NCBI GenBank assembly: GCA_022432975.1
Contig: CM039512.1
Span: 3,407,998-3,471,997 of the forward strand
DNA: 64,000 bases
Origin: Begonia masoniana
Taxonomy: Eukaryota > Streptophyta > Magnoliopsida > Cucurbitales > Begoniaceae
Direction of reading: 5' to 3'
Positions 11,106 through 23,434 of this stretch are shown here, in pieces (the stretch's first letter is position 1; each line of letters starts with the position of its first letter). A program made the translations under genes and the position numbers. The notes beneath the pieces were generated by a model. The model saw only the letters and a program-made list of their open reading frames with translations, did not search any database and was not told the origin of the DNA.

Positions 11106-11474
11106 ATTAAAAAAAAAACTAACTTTGTTAACAAATTAATCTTTAACCTATTATTCACTAATTTTCGTTTAATTTTTTATTAAAATTGTCATGTGCAACA
11201 CACGTGTAAAAAAACGAGTTTCTAATTTTAAAATTACATTTTTATTGATACAATTAACGTAATAAATTAATTATTTATAATTTATTACATCTTATTTTTA
11301 TAGTTTTTTTTTTAATTTTAAACCTTAAAGTATTGATTTTTTTAAAAAAAAATCCTTAAAATTTATTTTTCATGGAGCCAAATCTCAAAGTATCTAAAAT
11401 AAACATTTTGAACCCTAAGATATGGTGCACTGGCCGTCCTCTCCGGTTTTGATGAATTTTTTTTGTCGTCTATC
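11106..11474. other. Flank between MULE and hAT, including one arm of an older inverted repeat
   Basis: Starts with the right MULE TSD (11106-11114) and ends with the left hAT TSD CGTCTATC (11467-11474). No gene. Bases of about 11320-11446 are similar, in inverse orientation, to about 20735-20850. The whole stretch is repeated at about 46470-46833. Confidence 0.6.
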
Positions 11475-12382
11475 TAGGGGTGAGCACGGTCTGGTCTGGT
11501 CTGGTCCGGTTCGATTCCGGGACTACACCGGATGTGACTGCGGGATTCAGAATTTTTATCCCGAATCCCATAACCGGCTCGACAAGAGATCGGGACCAGA
11601 CCGGAATTTTCAGTCCGGTCCCGGTTTCTCCCACCATAATGCTGAATTTTTTTAATTAAAAAATAAAAAATTTCAATATTACATACAAATTTTTTTTTTT
11701 CAATAAAATCAACATAGTAACTATCTATGTTTAAATAAATTAAAAGTAACATATATTAAGTCAACTATCTATGTTTAAAATTAAATCTAAGAAATTCAAT
11801 CAAACTATCTATGATTAAAATAAAATTTAATAAGATAAAATAAATTCAACATCCAAAAGAAATTCAACTATTTAACATAAAAACTCAATTCAACTATTCA
11901 ACATTATAAAATATAATAAAATTTGATAAACTAAATTCAACATCCAAAATAAATCCAATTATCTAACATAAAAACTCAATCCAACTATCCAACATTATAA
12001 AATATAACGAAATCTAAAAAACCAAATTCAACATACAAAATAAATTCAACTATCTTCTAACATACAAACTAAATTTAACTATCTAAAAATACAAACTAAA
12101 TAGTAAATCCAACTAAATAGTTAATTTTAATCCAACTTTCAAACAATTAAAGATAAACATTAAAGTGGAGTCAATAATTGCAAAAACATCAAGTCATCAA
12201 TGTGTCATCTTCTACTTCTATAAAATTTTCATCGGTAAGGCCAGCGGAATCTGCAAAATAAAAATATTAAAGGCATTAGTTATTCATTAGAGATAAACAT
12301 GTGAAACAAATAAATATTAGAATGTTTGAACCTTCTTCTGTAGTTGTCATAGTAATATCTTCAAAATCATCGTCAATGTTTG

Positions 12383-14635
12383 TGTAGCGCCCCCTAATTT
12401 CCCGTAAACACTATTCATAAAAATGACGTAAAATTTAAACTTTTATTTTATTATTTTCCTCTCGGGTTTCCTCACATGAACAGTAAAGTCGACTCTTCCT
12501 ATCGGGTTTCATCAAATGGACAATTCGTCTCTGGTTTCATCAAATGAACAGTGGGTTTGGACGATGATAAAATCTTTCTATCGGGTTTTATCAAATGAAA
12601 CAGAGGAAGACATGGACGACAGAATTAAAAGACCGAATGGACAACCAGAAATAAAAGACAGTGTGGACGTTTGAAAACAGAAGAAAGCGTGGACATTTGA
12701 AAACAGAAGAAGACTTTGGACGTTTGAAAACAGAAGAAGACCTTGGACGTTTGAAAACAGAAGAAGGCGTGGACATTTGAAAACAGAAGAAGACTTTGGA
12801 CGTTTGAAAACAGAAGAAGGCGTGGACGTTTGAAAACAGAAGAAGACTTTGGACGTTTGAAAACAGAAGGCAGTGTGGACGACTGAAAACTGTAGGCAGT
12901 GTGGACGACTGAAAACTGTAGGCAGTGTGGACGACTGAAACTCTGCCAGAATACTTAACTAAAATTTATCGTCCACATTCGTCCACGTGACTTATTTGTC
13001 CACGAGACTTATTAGTCCACGTGACTTACTTGTCCACGGGACTTGGACATTGACTTTGGACGATGACTCTTTCTGTTAAAACACTCAACTTAATTCTATC
13101 GTCCACAGACTTTGGACAATGACTTTGGACGATGACTCTTTTTGTTAAAACACTCAACTCAATTCTATTGTCCACAGACTTTGGACAATGACTTTGGACA
13201 ATGACTTTTTCTGTTAAAACACTCAACTTAATTCTATCGTCTACAGACTTTGGACGATGACTCTCTTACAGAAACACTTAACCGAAACTTAAGGATATTC
13301 TTTCCCTTGTACCTGTACACATTTCTATAAAATCATCCTCAAACGTTCCTCAACCTAAGACCATCAAAACCGACTCAAAATAACAATCTATTCATAAAAC
13401 TTCCAAAAAACATCAGAACATCTATACATTATCAAGCCAGTTGCCAAGCATCCTAAAATGAGTTCTATAAATTTCTTTCCTATCTAAACACCCGTCAGTT
13501 CATTTAAACCCCAAAACCACAGAATACTCAACTATTGCTCCCACAGGTCAATTTAGCTCAGACTGCACTGCACACTCCCATGGGTACACCTCTTCAACTA
13601 GCTTATGCATCAGGTGGAGGAATCTCACCCTCACCTGTCTCGAAATCACCTACACCATATAGACAACTATGAGCTAAAGGCTCAGTAAGCTTCGTAAATG
13701 CAAATGCATGCTGTGCTTATGAGGTTTGTAAACCATGCAGACATTTCATTACAGAACAGATTTCAGAACAGAATGTTGTTTCATTTTAGAACAGATTATC
13801 ACCGGGGTCTAACTCTTACCAGATGGAGAGGGCACGTCTGGCGGTTAGACAGCTTTTTCCATCTACCAAGGGAAAAACATGCTTCCATCCGTAAACAGCC
13901 ATGTCTGAACTCCACCCCATCGTGACCAGATTACAGATTACAGATTTCAGATTACAGATTACAGATTACGTACATTCGTTTTCTTTAGTTCATTTCTTTT
14001 CTCAAAACCGTGCAGAAACTCATTTTCATGCTAACTTGGAAAAGTGAGATGCATGTACAGTTCATAATTAACATAATGTAAACATATATCGTGGATACCA
14101 TCAAACATCGCAGACATAACCTATAACAGACAACTAACCCTAACTACCCAACCAAAGCATAAAATCATACATAACTCCAAAATCCTCAACGATGAACTTG
14201 ACTTATGGCGTAGGCCTATCGGCCACAGTAAGTCACGAAGACTTACCTCTTTTCCTTAGCAGTCCAAATACCTCACTTGAGCCTTGTCACCTTAGGAGCT
14301 TCACAGATGGCTGAGATGCGGAGGAGAGAAATTTCGTGGGAAGGAGGGGAGAGTTTCTTCTCGGCGTTGAAAGCAAACAGAGGGAAGTGTGAAAATGAAA
14401 GTGATTTCACGTAAGGGAGAGAAGAAGCAAGGAAAGCAGCTTCTTCCACAAGCTTTGCCACATGTCTCCTTTTTATTGGATTCTCCCAACTACCCTCTTT
14501 CCTTTCTTAGTTTGCCCCTCCATTGGTTTCCAACTGAATGCTTTGTTTGGTTGGACTTTAGTTTGATTTGATTTTTTTTTTTTTGTCCATTAATATATCA
14601 CACAAAGTCACAATTTAAAAGTTCCGGGTGTTACA
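12383..14635 (-). mobile_element. Solo LTR, 2,253 bp, in the hAT transposase
   Basis: Starts TGTAGCGCCCCC, ends CCGGGTGTTACA and has a 5-bp TSD GTTTG at 12378-12382 and 14636-14640. Copy 2 of the hAT (near 48835) reads straight through the site, which proves the insertion. The termini match the LTR family at 51930-62811, whose sense strand is minus, so this one is placed on minus. It carries tandem repeats: units of about 23 bp with 'gtggacgtttgaaaacag' (about 12640-12935) and four units of about 60 bp containing 'tttggacgatgactct' (about 13048-13262). No ORF of interest. Confidence 0.9.
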
Positions 14636-16098
14636 GTTTGTACTTGTAAAATTTTTGAAAGGATTGAATGTTTTGAGCCAACTTTGAGATCATATAAGAG
14701 CTTCAACACTTTGGAGGCTTAGCAAACTGCGAAAGACATCAAGAACATAACCACCACAACTAAAAGTAGATTCTGACGCCACCGTAGAAATTGGAATGAT
14801 CAATATATCTTTCGCAATTGTACTCAAAACTCGATATTTACCGGAGTTCCTCTTCCACCAAAATAATATGTCAGAACAGTCTGAAAAATTCTCTAATTTC
14901 TCAGACAAATATAGATCAATCTCTGACGTATTACTTTCCTCATTTGTCTCGGAAGAATTACCAGGCCCATAAAACATCGAGTACACTGCACTTGAACGAG
15001 CTTGCGCCAAATAACTCATTGACGTTGGAGATCTTCGTTGACTATTGCTGATACTTGGAGTATGGTCTTTATTGGTTGTATCACCTTTATATTCGGTATA
15101 CAACTTTGCAAGTACATCATCCACCTGCTTTACGTATTGTGCAGCTCTTTCATTGCCAAATAAAATGGCTAAACAATGCCGTAAAAATTTAGTTTTGCAA
15201 CTTGGATCAAGAACAAGAGCAACATATACAAGCATGTTTATTTTTTCAAAGGATCCCCAATATTTATCAAACTTTTTTTCCATATCGTTGGTCATTCTTC
15301 TTAGCATAAAATTATCACTTTTACCATATGTCTCGATAGCAATCTTCAAATTACAGACTTCACCTACATACATATTCGCTGTAATATGCAAAGAAGCAAA
15401 AACACGGAGTGTCATAGTATGAAATGTCTCTAAGAATTTTATGTATTCTCGAATGCATGACCAATCTTCAGATGTGGTGAACCTTCCACTTCCATTTCAT
15501 TCAAAAAAAAGCTATCATTCTCTGCTAATTTTTCAAAAGCTTTTTCATACTTCTCAGCGCTTGCCAACATCAAATGCGTCGAGTTCCAACAAGTAGGAAC
15601 ATCGAGTGACAAATTACTTTTATAAGTAATTTTAACCGCATCAACGCGAACTTTGAACTGTTGCAATCTTCTCGCAGAAGACCTTACGTATTTAACAACT
15701 TTTCGTATCCTCTCTATGGACTCATGATGTTCTTTCAAACCATCAGAAACGAATCAAATTGAGGACATGTGCAAAACAACTTACGTGCATATCATCGCCA
15801 TTTAAAATCAACCCTTTCCAATTTCGAATTGTTTTCGTTAAATAGGAAATAGCAACGTCGTTGGAAGAAGTATTGTCATCGGTTATAGTTGTAACATTTT
15901 CAATCTCCCAATTAAGTAAACATTTTTCAACTTCCTTACCAATAGATTCACCCTTATGGTTCGAAATCAAACAAAAATTCAATATCTTATTCTGCACATG
16001 CCAATCTTCATCAACATAATGATATGTCAGCATCATGTAATTCAAATTCTGAATAGAGGTCTATGTATCAGTGATCAAACATACCCTCTGTAAAGTTG

Positions 16099-17253
16099 TG
16101 ATGTGCCTACGATCCTGAATTGTCAAGCACAGACCAAGGTATGTATTTTGACTATTTTATTTACTAATTGGTTTGTGAATTTTGTAGAAAAAAGGGTTTA
16201 CTTAAAGCTTGGAATTTTAAATAGGGAATTTGTCTTCCCTTCACCAATTGTGTAACCAAGCTAATCGCATAATTTTAGTTTAATTTTAATTTGGCAAACA
16301 ATGGCCTTTTATGTAATTTGGACAAACATTTAGTCATGCATAATTAGGCATTTATGGGTAGATTGTGTGGTTAAGATTAGTGGTAGCTTTAAGGTTGGGA
16401 TGCAACATTGGGTATAGCCTTCAAGCCCACACAAAACTTATGGCATAAATTCCAGCCCATTAGCCTTAGCCCACACACACTTAAACACTAAAGCAGTCCA
16501 GCCCAGCCCAAATGACAAATCAGTCGATTGCAGCTTGCTCCTCAATCCACGACGAAGTCCAGCGAGTAGTTCAGCGAGAGAGAAGCGATCTTCAGACGAT
16601 CGCACAGGGAGCGACCACGAACTTCAGAAATCGACAGTGATCTCTTCGCGAGCGCACAGATTGCCCACCTGGATGAGCTGACCAGTCGAAGCCCTTCCTT
16701 GCTCCAAGCAAGCAGCCTCGTTAGCTTTGAGTTCCCATTCCGCGAATGCCTGGCAGAAGCCTTCCAACGACTAATTTTCTCCTCGGGGCATTTCCAACCC
16801 TAGCCACCATAGGTATTTAAGCATCGCTTTTAGTGTTTGTACGCACTTTTTGATCAATACAAACCTATTTTGTCTCTCTGAAAATCCAAAAGGATTTCTG
16901 GTTGCCGTCAAGGTAAGCCACGGCCCTGCCGTGAGGAGTGTGCCTCCATTGATCATTGGTCTAAGGCGGCTGTGATCTCTTATTTTCCCTCCCTCTCTGT
17001 TATCGGAGTTTAAAAGGCTGAGGATGATCGCCAGGCCCAGCAGCTGTTGTCTTTCCATGGGAAGGCATGCACCGAGAAGCATAACATGAGATAGCTTCTC
17101 GGTCAGCCAAGGGTTTTCCACATTCTATTTCTCCTCCATTGCATTCTGTCATTTTTCTTCCGCATTCTGTTTTTGAGTCATTTCTACTGCATTCTCCGCT
17201 GCATTTTCCACTCCCTTTATTTTGTTTATTTTACTCCCCCCATTACTCTGTCA
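16099..17253 (+). mobile_element. Solo LTR, 1,155 bp, in the hAT transposase
   Basis: Starts TGATGTGCC, ends ACTCTGTCA and has a 5-bp TSD AGTTG at 16094-16098 and 17254-17258. The equivalent place in hAT copy 2 (about 50290) lacks it. A TATA-like 'gtatttaagc' near 16813 suggests plus orientation. No internal region or second LTR is present, so it is a solo LTR left by recombination. It is not related at its ends to the TGTAAC family. Confidence 0.87.
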
Positions 17254-18072
17254 AGTTGTAAAAAAATTTTCCTTCAATTTGGTTTTTTCTTTCTGATATA
17301 TTTTGCGAATATCTCTTGCTACTGTAAACCTAGATGGCATGATAAACTTAGGATTGAGATACAGACAAAACGTCCTAAAACTAATTAATTCTACCAATTT
17401 CAGGAGAAATTCATCCAAAATAATCATCTTTGAAAAAAATTCTCTAGCAGTCATTGTAGTAAATATGGGTATACTAGCAGCTTGATCTCATTAGGTTTAA
17501 ACAACAAAGTTTTTTTCTTACTGTTTACATTTCGTGGGAACTTTTTGCACACTTTAATATGTTTTACTAAACTTGAAGTCCCATTTTTCATGGGGTGTGC
17601 TGCATACATCTGTCCACAATAATTACATTTAGCTGAATCAGTGTTCGGTATCCTACTGAAGTGAATCCAAACTACAGACTTAGTTCTTTTCGATTCGACA
17701 TGGGAACTTTCACTATGAGGAACATCTATCCTATCGTGCAACAAAAAACAATAAACAGATCAACACATTAATCAACCTACATCAACTACCCAAATTAGCA
17801 CAAAACAACAGCAAATTAATCCCAAATTTGCACAGCAAAACAGCAAGATGCAAACAACAAATTTAACACTAAACAAAAACTTAACTAAATACTAAACAGC
17901 AAATTAAATGCCCTTGTATTGATACGAAAGTCAAACAGTAAATTTAATACTAAACAAAACTTAACTAAACATGCAAGCTTGCTGCCGAGTGCAAATGATA
18001 CAATTTAGTAACAAAGAAACTTGCTGGCCGAACGAGACTCCAAATTCAGCAGTAAACAAACACAAACTTCAC

Positions 18073-21036
18073 AATTTAACAGCAAATGATACAATTTAGT
18101 AGTGAATAATAAACGCACCTTGAAGTTCCAGACTTGAGTTGATTGCTGCCGAGTGCGTGAGCCATGAGCACTGAGTTCTTTTCTGGTTGCTTGCTGCGTA
18201 GTGCCGTGTGTGAGCCGTGAGGGCTGAAGACTAAAGAGAGACTGGCGAGGGCGAGGGAGGACTGAGTCACAGAGTTAGAGTGACCGTCGGTCTGTCGCGA
18301 GCGGAGGCCAAGCCCTAACTTCTGAGAGAGTGAGGCGTGAATGCTGAATGGTGAACTGCGGTCTGATTACAGAACCAGTGAAGAAGGCAGGTTGAAACTG
18401 TGAAACCGGATTGCAGAATCGTGATGACGAACATGGGTGATCGTCTGGCAGACTGCGTGAGCATGAATCGTGATGAGCAGATGAAGAATAAGGGTGAGCG
18501 AGAGCGAGAGTGCCTGGCAGCTGGCAGCCAATGAGTTAAAAACGTAAAATGAAGGGTTCGGTTCCACGGTCCAATTTTGGGATTTTAGTGCCCGGACCGA
18601 AGATCGGACCGAACCAGACGGGATCTCATCTGGGAGGACCAGTCCCGAATAGAGAAACCAGGAGGATCAACTGAAACCGGATCGAAACTGTCGATTCGGT
18701 CTGGTTCTCGGGAGGCAATCTGGTCCTGCTCACCCCTACGTCTATCAAAGAGGACGGCCGGTTCGGTTGAATTGATCGTCCTCTTCCCTAAAAACCCGTT
18801 TAAATATAACCTTGAAATAATTAACTAAAATTACAATAAACCGTACAAGTGTTATAAATCACGAAATTTTTACAATATGTAGACCAAATCATGAGAAGAA
18901 AATCTGAAAATTTGCGTGATTTTCTAACACTTACATAATTTATTGTAATTTTAGTTAATTATTTTTAGTATTAAATTAAACGAATTTTAAAAAAAAAAAA
19001 CTCTATTTTTATCCATATTTATTTAACATAACAGTGAGTATTTAAAATTACTCCTTAAAGAATTGAAAGGCAACGTCCTTTTCTTTTTAAATATATAAAT
19101 GTTGTGCGTCCCGCTCACCTCGACTATGACCTCCTCTCATATTGGCGTTGGGACCCAGTGAAAATTCAAATTTAACAGCAAATGATACAATTTAGTAGTG
19201 AATAATAAACGCACCTTGAAGTTCCGGACTTGAGTTGATTGCTGCCGAGTGCGTGAGCCATGAGCACTGAGTTCTTTTCTGGTTGCTTGCTGCGTAGTGC
19301 CGTGTGTGAGCCGTGAGGGCTGAAGACTAAAGAGAGACTGGCGAGGGCGAGGGAGGACTGAGTCACAGAGTTAGAGTGACCGTCGGTCTGTCGCGAGCGG
19401 AGGCCAAGCCCTAACTTCTGAGAGAGTGAGGCGTGAATGCTGAATGGTGAACTGCGGTCTGATTACAGAACCAGTGAAGAAGGCAGGTTGAAACTGTGAA
19501 ACCGGATTGCAGAATCGTGATGAGCAGATGAAGAATAAGGGTGAGCGAGAGCGAGAGTGCCTGGCAGCTGGCAGCCAATGAGTTAAAAACGTAAAATGAA
19601 GGGTTCGGTTCCACGGTCCAATTTTGGGATTTTAGTGCCCGGACCGAACCAGACGGGATCTCATCTGGGAGGACCAGTCCCGAATAGAGAAACCAGGAGG
19701 ATCAACTGAAACCGGATCGAAACTGTCGATTCGGTCTGGTTCTCGGGAGGCAATCTGGTCCTGCTCACCCCTACGTCTATCAAAGAGGACGGCCGGTTCG
19801 GTTGAATTGATCGTCCTCTTCCCTAAAAACCCGTTTAAATATAACCTTGAAATAATTAACTAAAATTACAATAAACCGTACAAGTGTTATAAATCACGAA
19901 ATTTTTACAATATGTAGACCAAATCATGAGAAGAAAATCTGAAAATTTGCGTGATTTTCTAACACTTACATAATTTATTGTAATTTAACTCTAAAATAAT
20001 TACATAAAATTACAATAGATCGTACAATTGTTATAAAATCACGAAATTTTTACCATACGTAGACCAGGAGGAGCATATGTAAATTTGCGTGATTTTCTAA
20101 CACTTGCACCATTTATTGTAATTTAACTCTAAAATAATTAACTAAAATTACAATAAACCGTACAAGTGTTAGCAAATCACTTAAATTTTCAGATTCTCTT
20201 CTTGATTTAATAACACTTGTATGGTTTATTGTAATTTTAATTAATTATTTTAGTGTTAAATTACAACAAATCATGCAAGTGTTAGAAAATTACGCAAATT
20301 TTCAGATTCCCATCCCATGACTTGGTCTACATATGGTAAAAATTTCGTGATTTAATAACACTTGTACGATTTATTGTAATTTTAGTTAATTATTTTAGTG
20401 TTAAATTACAATAAATCGTGCAAGTGTTAAAAAATACGCAAATTTCTATATTCTCTTCCCGTGATTTGGTTTTTATATGGTAAAAATTTCGTGATTTTAT
20501 AACACTTGTACGATTTATTGTAATTTTAGTTAATTATTTTAAGGTTAAATTATAATAAATCGCGCAAGTGTTAGAAAATCATGTAAATTTCCAGATTCTC
20601 TTCTTATGATTTGGTCTACATATGAAAAAAAATTTGTGATTTAAGAACATTTGTACAATTTATTGTAATTTTAGTTAATTATTTTTAGTATTAAATTAAA
20701 CGAATTTTAAAAAAAAAAGTCGTCAAAATCGGGGAGGACGGGTTCACCGTATCTTAGGGTTCAAATTGCCTATTTTCGATACTTTAAGGTTTGGTTAGAT
20801 GAATAGTAAACTTTAAGAGTTTTTAATAAAAAAATCAATACTTTAAAATTAAAAAAAAAAAACTCTATTTTTATCCATATTTATTTAACATAACAGTGAG
20901 TATTTAAAATTACTCCTTAAAGAATTGAAAGGCAACGTCCTTTTCTTTTTAAATATATAAATGTTGTGCGTCCCGCTCACCTCGACTATGACCTCCTCTC
21001 ATATTGGCGTTGGGACCCAGTGAAAATTCAAATTTT
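18073..21036. repeat. Tandem duplication of the hAT right end and flank
   Basis: Unit 1 (about 18073-19166) holds the last 665 bp of the hAT plus 430 bp of flank, ending 'gttgggacccagtgaaaattc'. Unit 2 (about 19167-21036) repeats the same hAT end, with a second CTGCTCACCCCTACGTCTATC at about 19766, and the same flank. In unit 2 the flank is longer because of extra inverted-repeat units (about 19990-20700) and a stretch at about 20710-20850 that unit 1 lacks. The small reading frames in the two units are the same sequence and are not genes. Confidence 0.85.
19850..20700. repeat. AT-rich array of alternating inverted repeats
   Basis: The phrase 'acaataaaccgtacaagtgt' with its flank 'taattaactaaaatt' recurs about every 180 bp in alternating orientation (reverse form 'acacttgtacgatttattgt'). 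Between the arms come 'cacgaaatttttac' and 'gtagaccaaatcatgagaag'. A single such unit is at 18815-18970 in the first duplication unit. Each unit could fold into a long hairpin, as do palindromic MITE-like repeats. No TSD was resolved. Confidence 0.75.
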
Positions 21037-21294
21037 TAAATTTCAACAAAAATCAAATGTTTACTCTGTCACACTTCGGCCATCTAAAACTTCTTCCTGT
21101 CCTAAGATTATTATTCACGCCCACTTCCTGTAATTAATTAAAATTAACGATCTAATGAATTAGCTGATTCGATTTACTATGTTTAATTAGATATCTTAAA
21201 TTAACATAATATTTTAGGATAACTAGGCGATGAAATGTAACAAAAAAGTTCACCGGTTATGGACCACTTAGAAATACTGATTCTACATGTATTT

Positions 21295-22722
21295 TGATAA
21301 GTGTGTATTGTACACACTTATTCGTACTCTTTTATACTTGACTCGATAAATTTTTCTCAAGTGTTTGAAAAAATTTGACAATTTTGGTATAAGTGCGCAG
21401 ATAAAATAACATATAACAGGTTGAAGTTTCAACAGAGAGAATTGGATGCAACACAAAGCAAAAACGAGATAAAATGGAGAAGTAACCCAAGCCGGTGCCG
21501 ACCGATCGCCAAATTGGGCCAATCGGTTGGCTAAAATCAATTAAAAAGGGAACTCTGAAGAAAAAAGGCAGAAGCAATGTCGATCGATCGCCAATTCTGG
21601 GGCGATCGATCGGCTGAAACAGTGATTTGAAGACAAAGATTAGCAGCTGCTGATCGATCGGCGAACACGAGGCGATCGGTCAGCTAAAGCGTTAATGTTG
21701 ACGTTCCAGCGAACATAATGGGTGTCGATAGATCGGCACACCTGAGCCGATCAATCGGCCATTGAGGAATAAAAAAATCTGATTTTTAGATTTTTATGAA
21801 ATTAATCTCAACTGTTGATTGGGGACACCGATATTATTCAGAATTAGGTAAAACCTAGAGGCCAAGAGGCGAGGGGATCGTATACTATCAATCAGAGCAT
21901 CGTTTTGAAGATCGGAACAGGGAGAGAGTTTTAGGGAGAAGATTTTGGATCGACAAATCAGGTTTTCCTTTTCTTTCTCTTTTGCAACTATGAATACTAT
22001 TATTTCTCTCGTTGTTTTTTTTTATTCTAGTATGAACTAATTTTCTTTTCTGGGCTACGATATAGTCGAATTATGACTGTTTGATTTTTTCTTTAATTCA
22101 AGTTATTAATTTTTTGTTTCGATATTGTGTTGAATAAATTATTTTATTTTGAATTCTTGTGATTGCCTGATCAACAATAGCATGTTCATAAGATTGTTTT
22201 GATACCGAGATGAGATAAATAATCGTGCAATGAATAATTTATCATGAAAATGATCTTAGACTAGAGATAGTTAGGACGTTTATGTGGTATTCTAATTTTT
22301 TATTTTTAATGTATTCAATTAATTGTTAGGGTTAGAAATCGAAAGGTAATAATCCGTTAGTTGAATAAGTTTGTCATTACTCGAGAGAAATTGATAAATA
22401 AATTTGTAAAATTACCATCAACACATAAGAATATATTTGATAAATTGGATCAGGGTTACCAAACATAATTAATTCAGATGAAATCGTAAACCTTAGATTT
22501 TTCTCATATTAATTTCTTCAACGTTATTTAATTGTCTTTTATTTAATTCAGTTTACCTGTTTTATTTAAATCAAAATCATCAAGGTTTCGTATCCATTAT
22601 AAATTAGAAATATTTTTGTTTGATAATTAGTAAAAAATAGTCCTCGTGGGTTCGACTCTTATTTACACACTTTATTACTTTTGCGACACGTGTACTTGCG
22701 TCCGTTTGTATTTTTCGCAATA
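21295..22722 (+). repeat. 5' LTR of the Ty3 element
   Basis: 1,428 bp, TGATAAGTG...CGCAATA; the final CA is changed to TA, whereas the 3' LTR keeps CGCAACA. It contains four hairpins of 35-36 bp built on CGATCG (21497-21531, 21579-21614, 21649-21684, 21724-21759). Confidence 0.9.
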
Positions 22723-22728
22723 AGTTTT

Positions 22729-22745
22729 TGGCGCCGCTGCCGGGG
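22729..22745 (+). promoter_or_regulatory. Primer-binding site, tRNA-Asp type
   Basis: TGGCGCCGCTGCCGGGG lies six bases after the 5' LTR. It differs by one base from the TGGCGCCGTTGCCGGGG used by Athila/Tat elements, which are primed by tRNA-Asp. Confidence 0.85.
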
Positions 22746-23434
22746 ATTATTTATTTTGCTATTATTAGATTAAATAATTCTAGTTTGTATTTGAATTCAA
22801 TTATTTATTTAATTCAATTTATTTTATGTTATTTTTTTTAGGTGTATGCAAAAACACGGTACTACCAACCTAATTCCAATCGATCCAGAAATTGAACGCA
22901 TCTGTCGTAGAAATCGAAAGGAAACAAGGGAAGCAACCATGGATCACAAACTAATTGAAGGAATTGAGACACAGACACTATTAGACTATGTGATATCATC
23001 TGTGGTCGGGGTCCAATTCGCTATTCGTAAACCAACGATTACTGGCAACAACTTCGAAATCAAGCCGGGAACCATACATATGATTCAACAATCCCAATTT
23101 TGTGGCTTGCCGTCTAAGGATCCGAAGGATCACATTGCCAACTTCGTGGAGGTGTGTGATACCTTCAAGTTTCATAATGTTTCAGACGATACTGTAAGGC
23201 TACGATTATTTTCATTCTCATTAAGAGATCGAGCGAAAAGTTGTTTGAATTCTTTGCCGGTTGATTCCATCTCAACATGGGCTGAGATATGTCAAAAGTT
23301 TCTATCTAAATTCTTCCATTTTTAGAAGACTGCAAAGTACCGTAATGAGATTGTAAATTTTAGCAAATTCGACGGAGAGACGTTATATGAATCATAGGCT
23401 CGTTTCAAGGAACTATTACAGAAATGCCCTCAAC

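Larger units (their letters stand above)
12276..17744 (-). pseudogene. hAT transposase (BED finger, C-terminal dimerisation domain), disabled
   Basis: The N-terminal part (17451-17744) has a BED zinc finger: VVWIHFSRI, CNYCGQMYAAHP and HIKVC supply the C-x2-C...H-x4-C ligands. The RNase H-like middle lies at 15439-16045. The C-terminal dimerisation domain at 14690-15415 includes IPISTVASESTFSCGGYVLD. The last residues (about 12276-12380, DDDFEDITMTTT) are separated from it by the solo LTR at 12383-14635, and the N-terminal region is split by the LTR at 16099-17253. Several frameshifts occur besides (for example near 15430 and 15740). The family is that of plant RICESLEEPER/DAYSLEEPER-like transposases. 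It cannot make a full protein. Confidence 0.88.
11475..18738 (-). mobile_element. hAT transposon, copy 1, interrupted by two solo LTRs
   Basis: The ends are TAGGGGTGAGCA and TGCTCACCCCTA, with a perfect 8-bp TSD CGTCTATC at 11467-11474 and 18739-18746; both are hAT signatures. The interior encodes a BED-finger hAT transposase on the minus strand, now broken. Without the two inserted LTRs (2,253 and 1,155 bp, plus 5-bp TSDs) the element would be about 3.85 kb. A second copy begins at 46834. Confidence 0.93.

Noticed and set aside
12383..14635. Helitron
   Set aside because: The ends are TG...CA with a 5-bp target-site duplication, not TC...CTRR inserted between A and T without duplication.
18076..19614. 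Small conserved ORFs repeated at 18076-18270/19172-19366 and 18367-18567/19411-19614 (minus)
   Set aside because: Their conservation reflects the recent tandem duplication of the hAT end, not selection; they have no motif.
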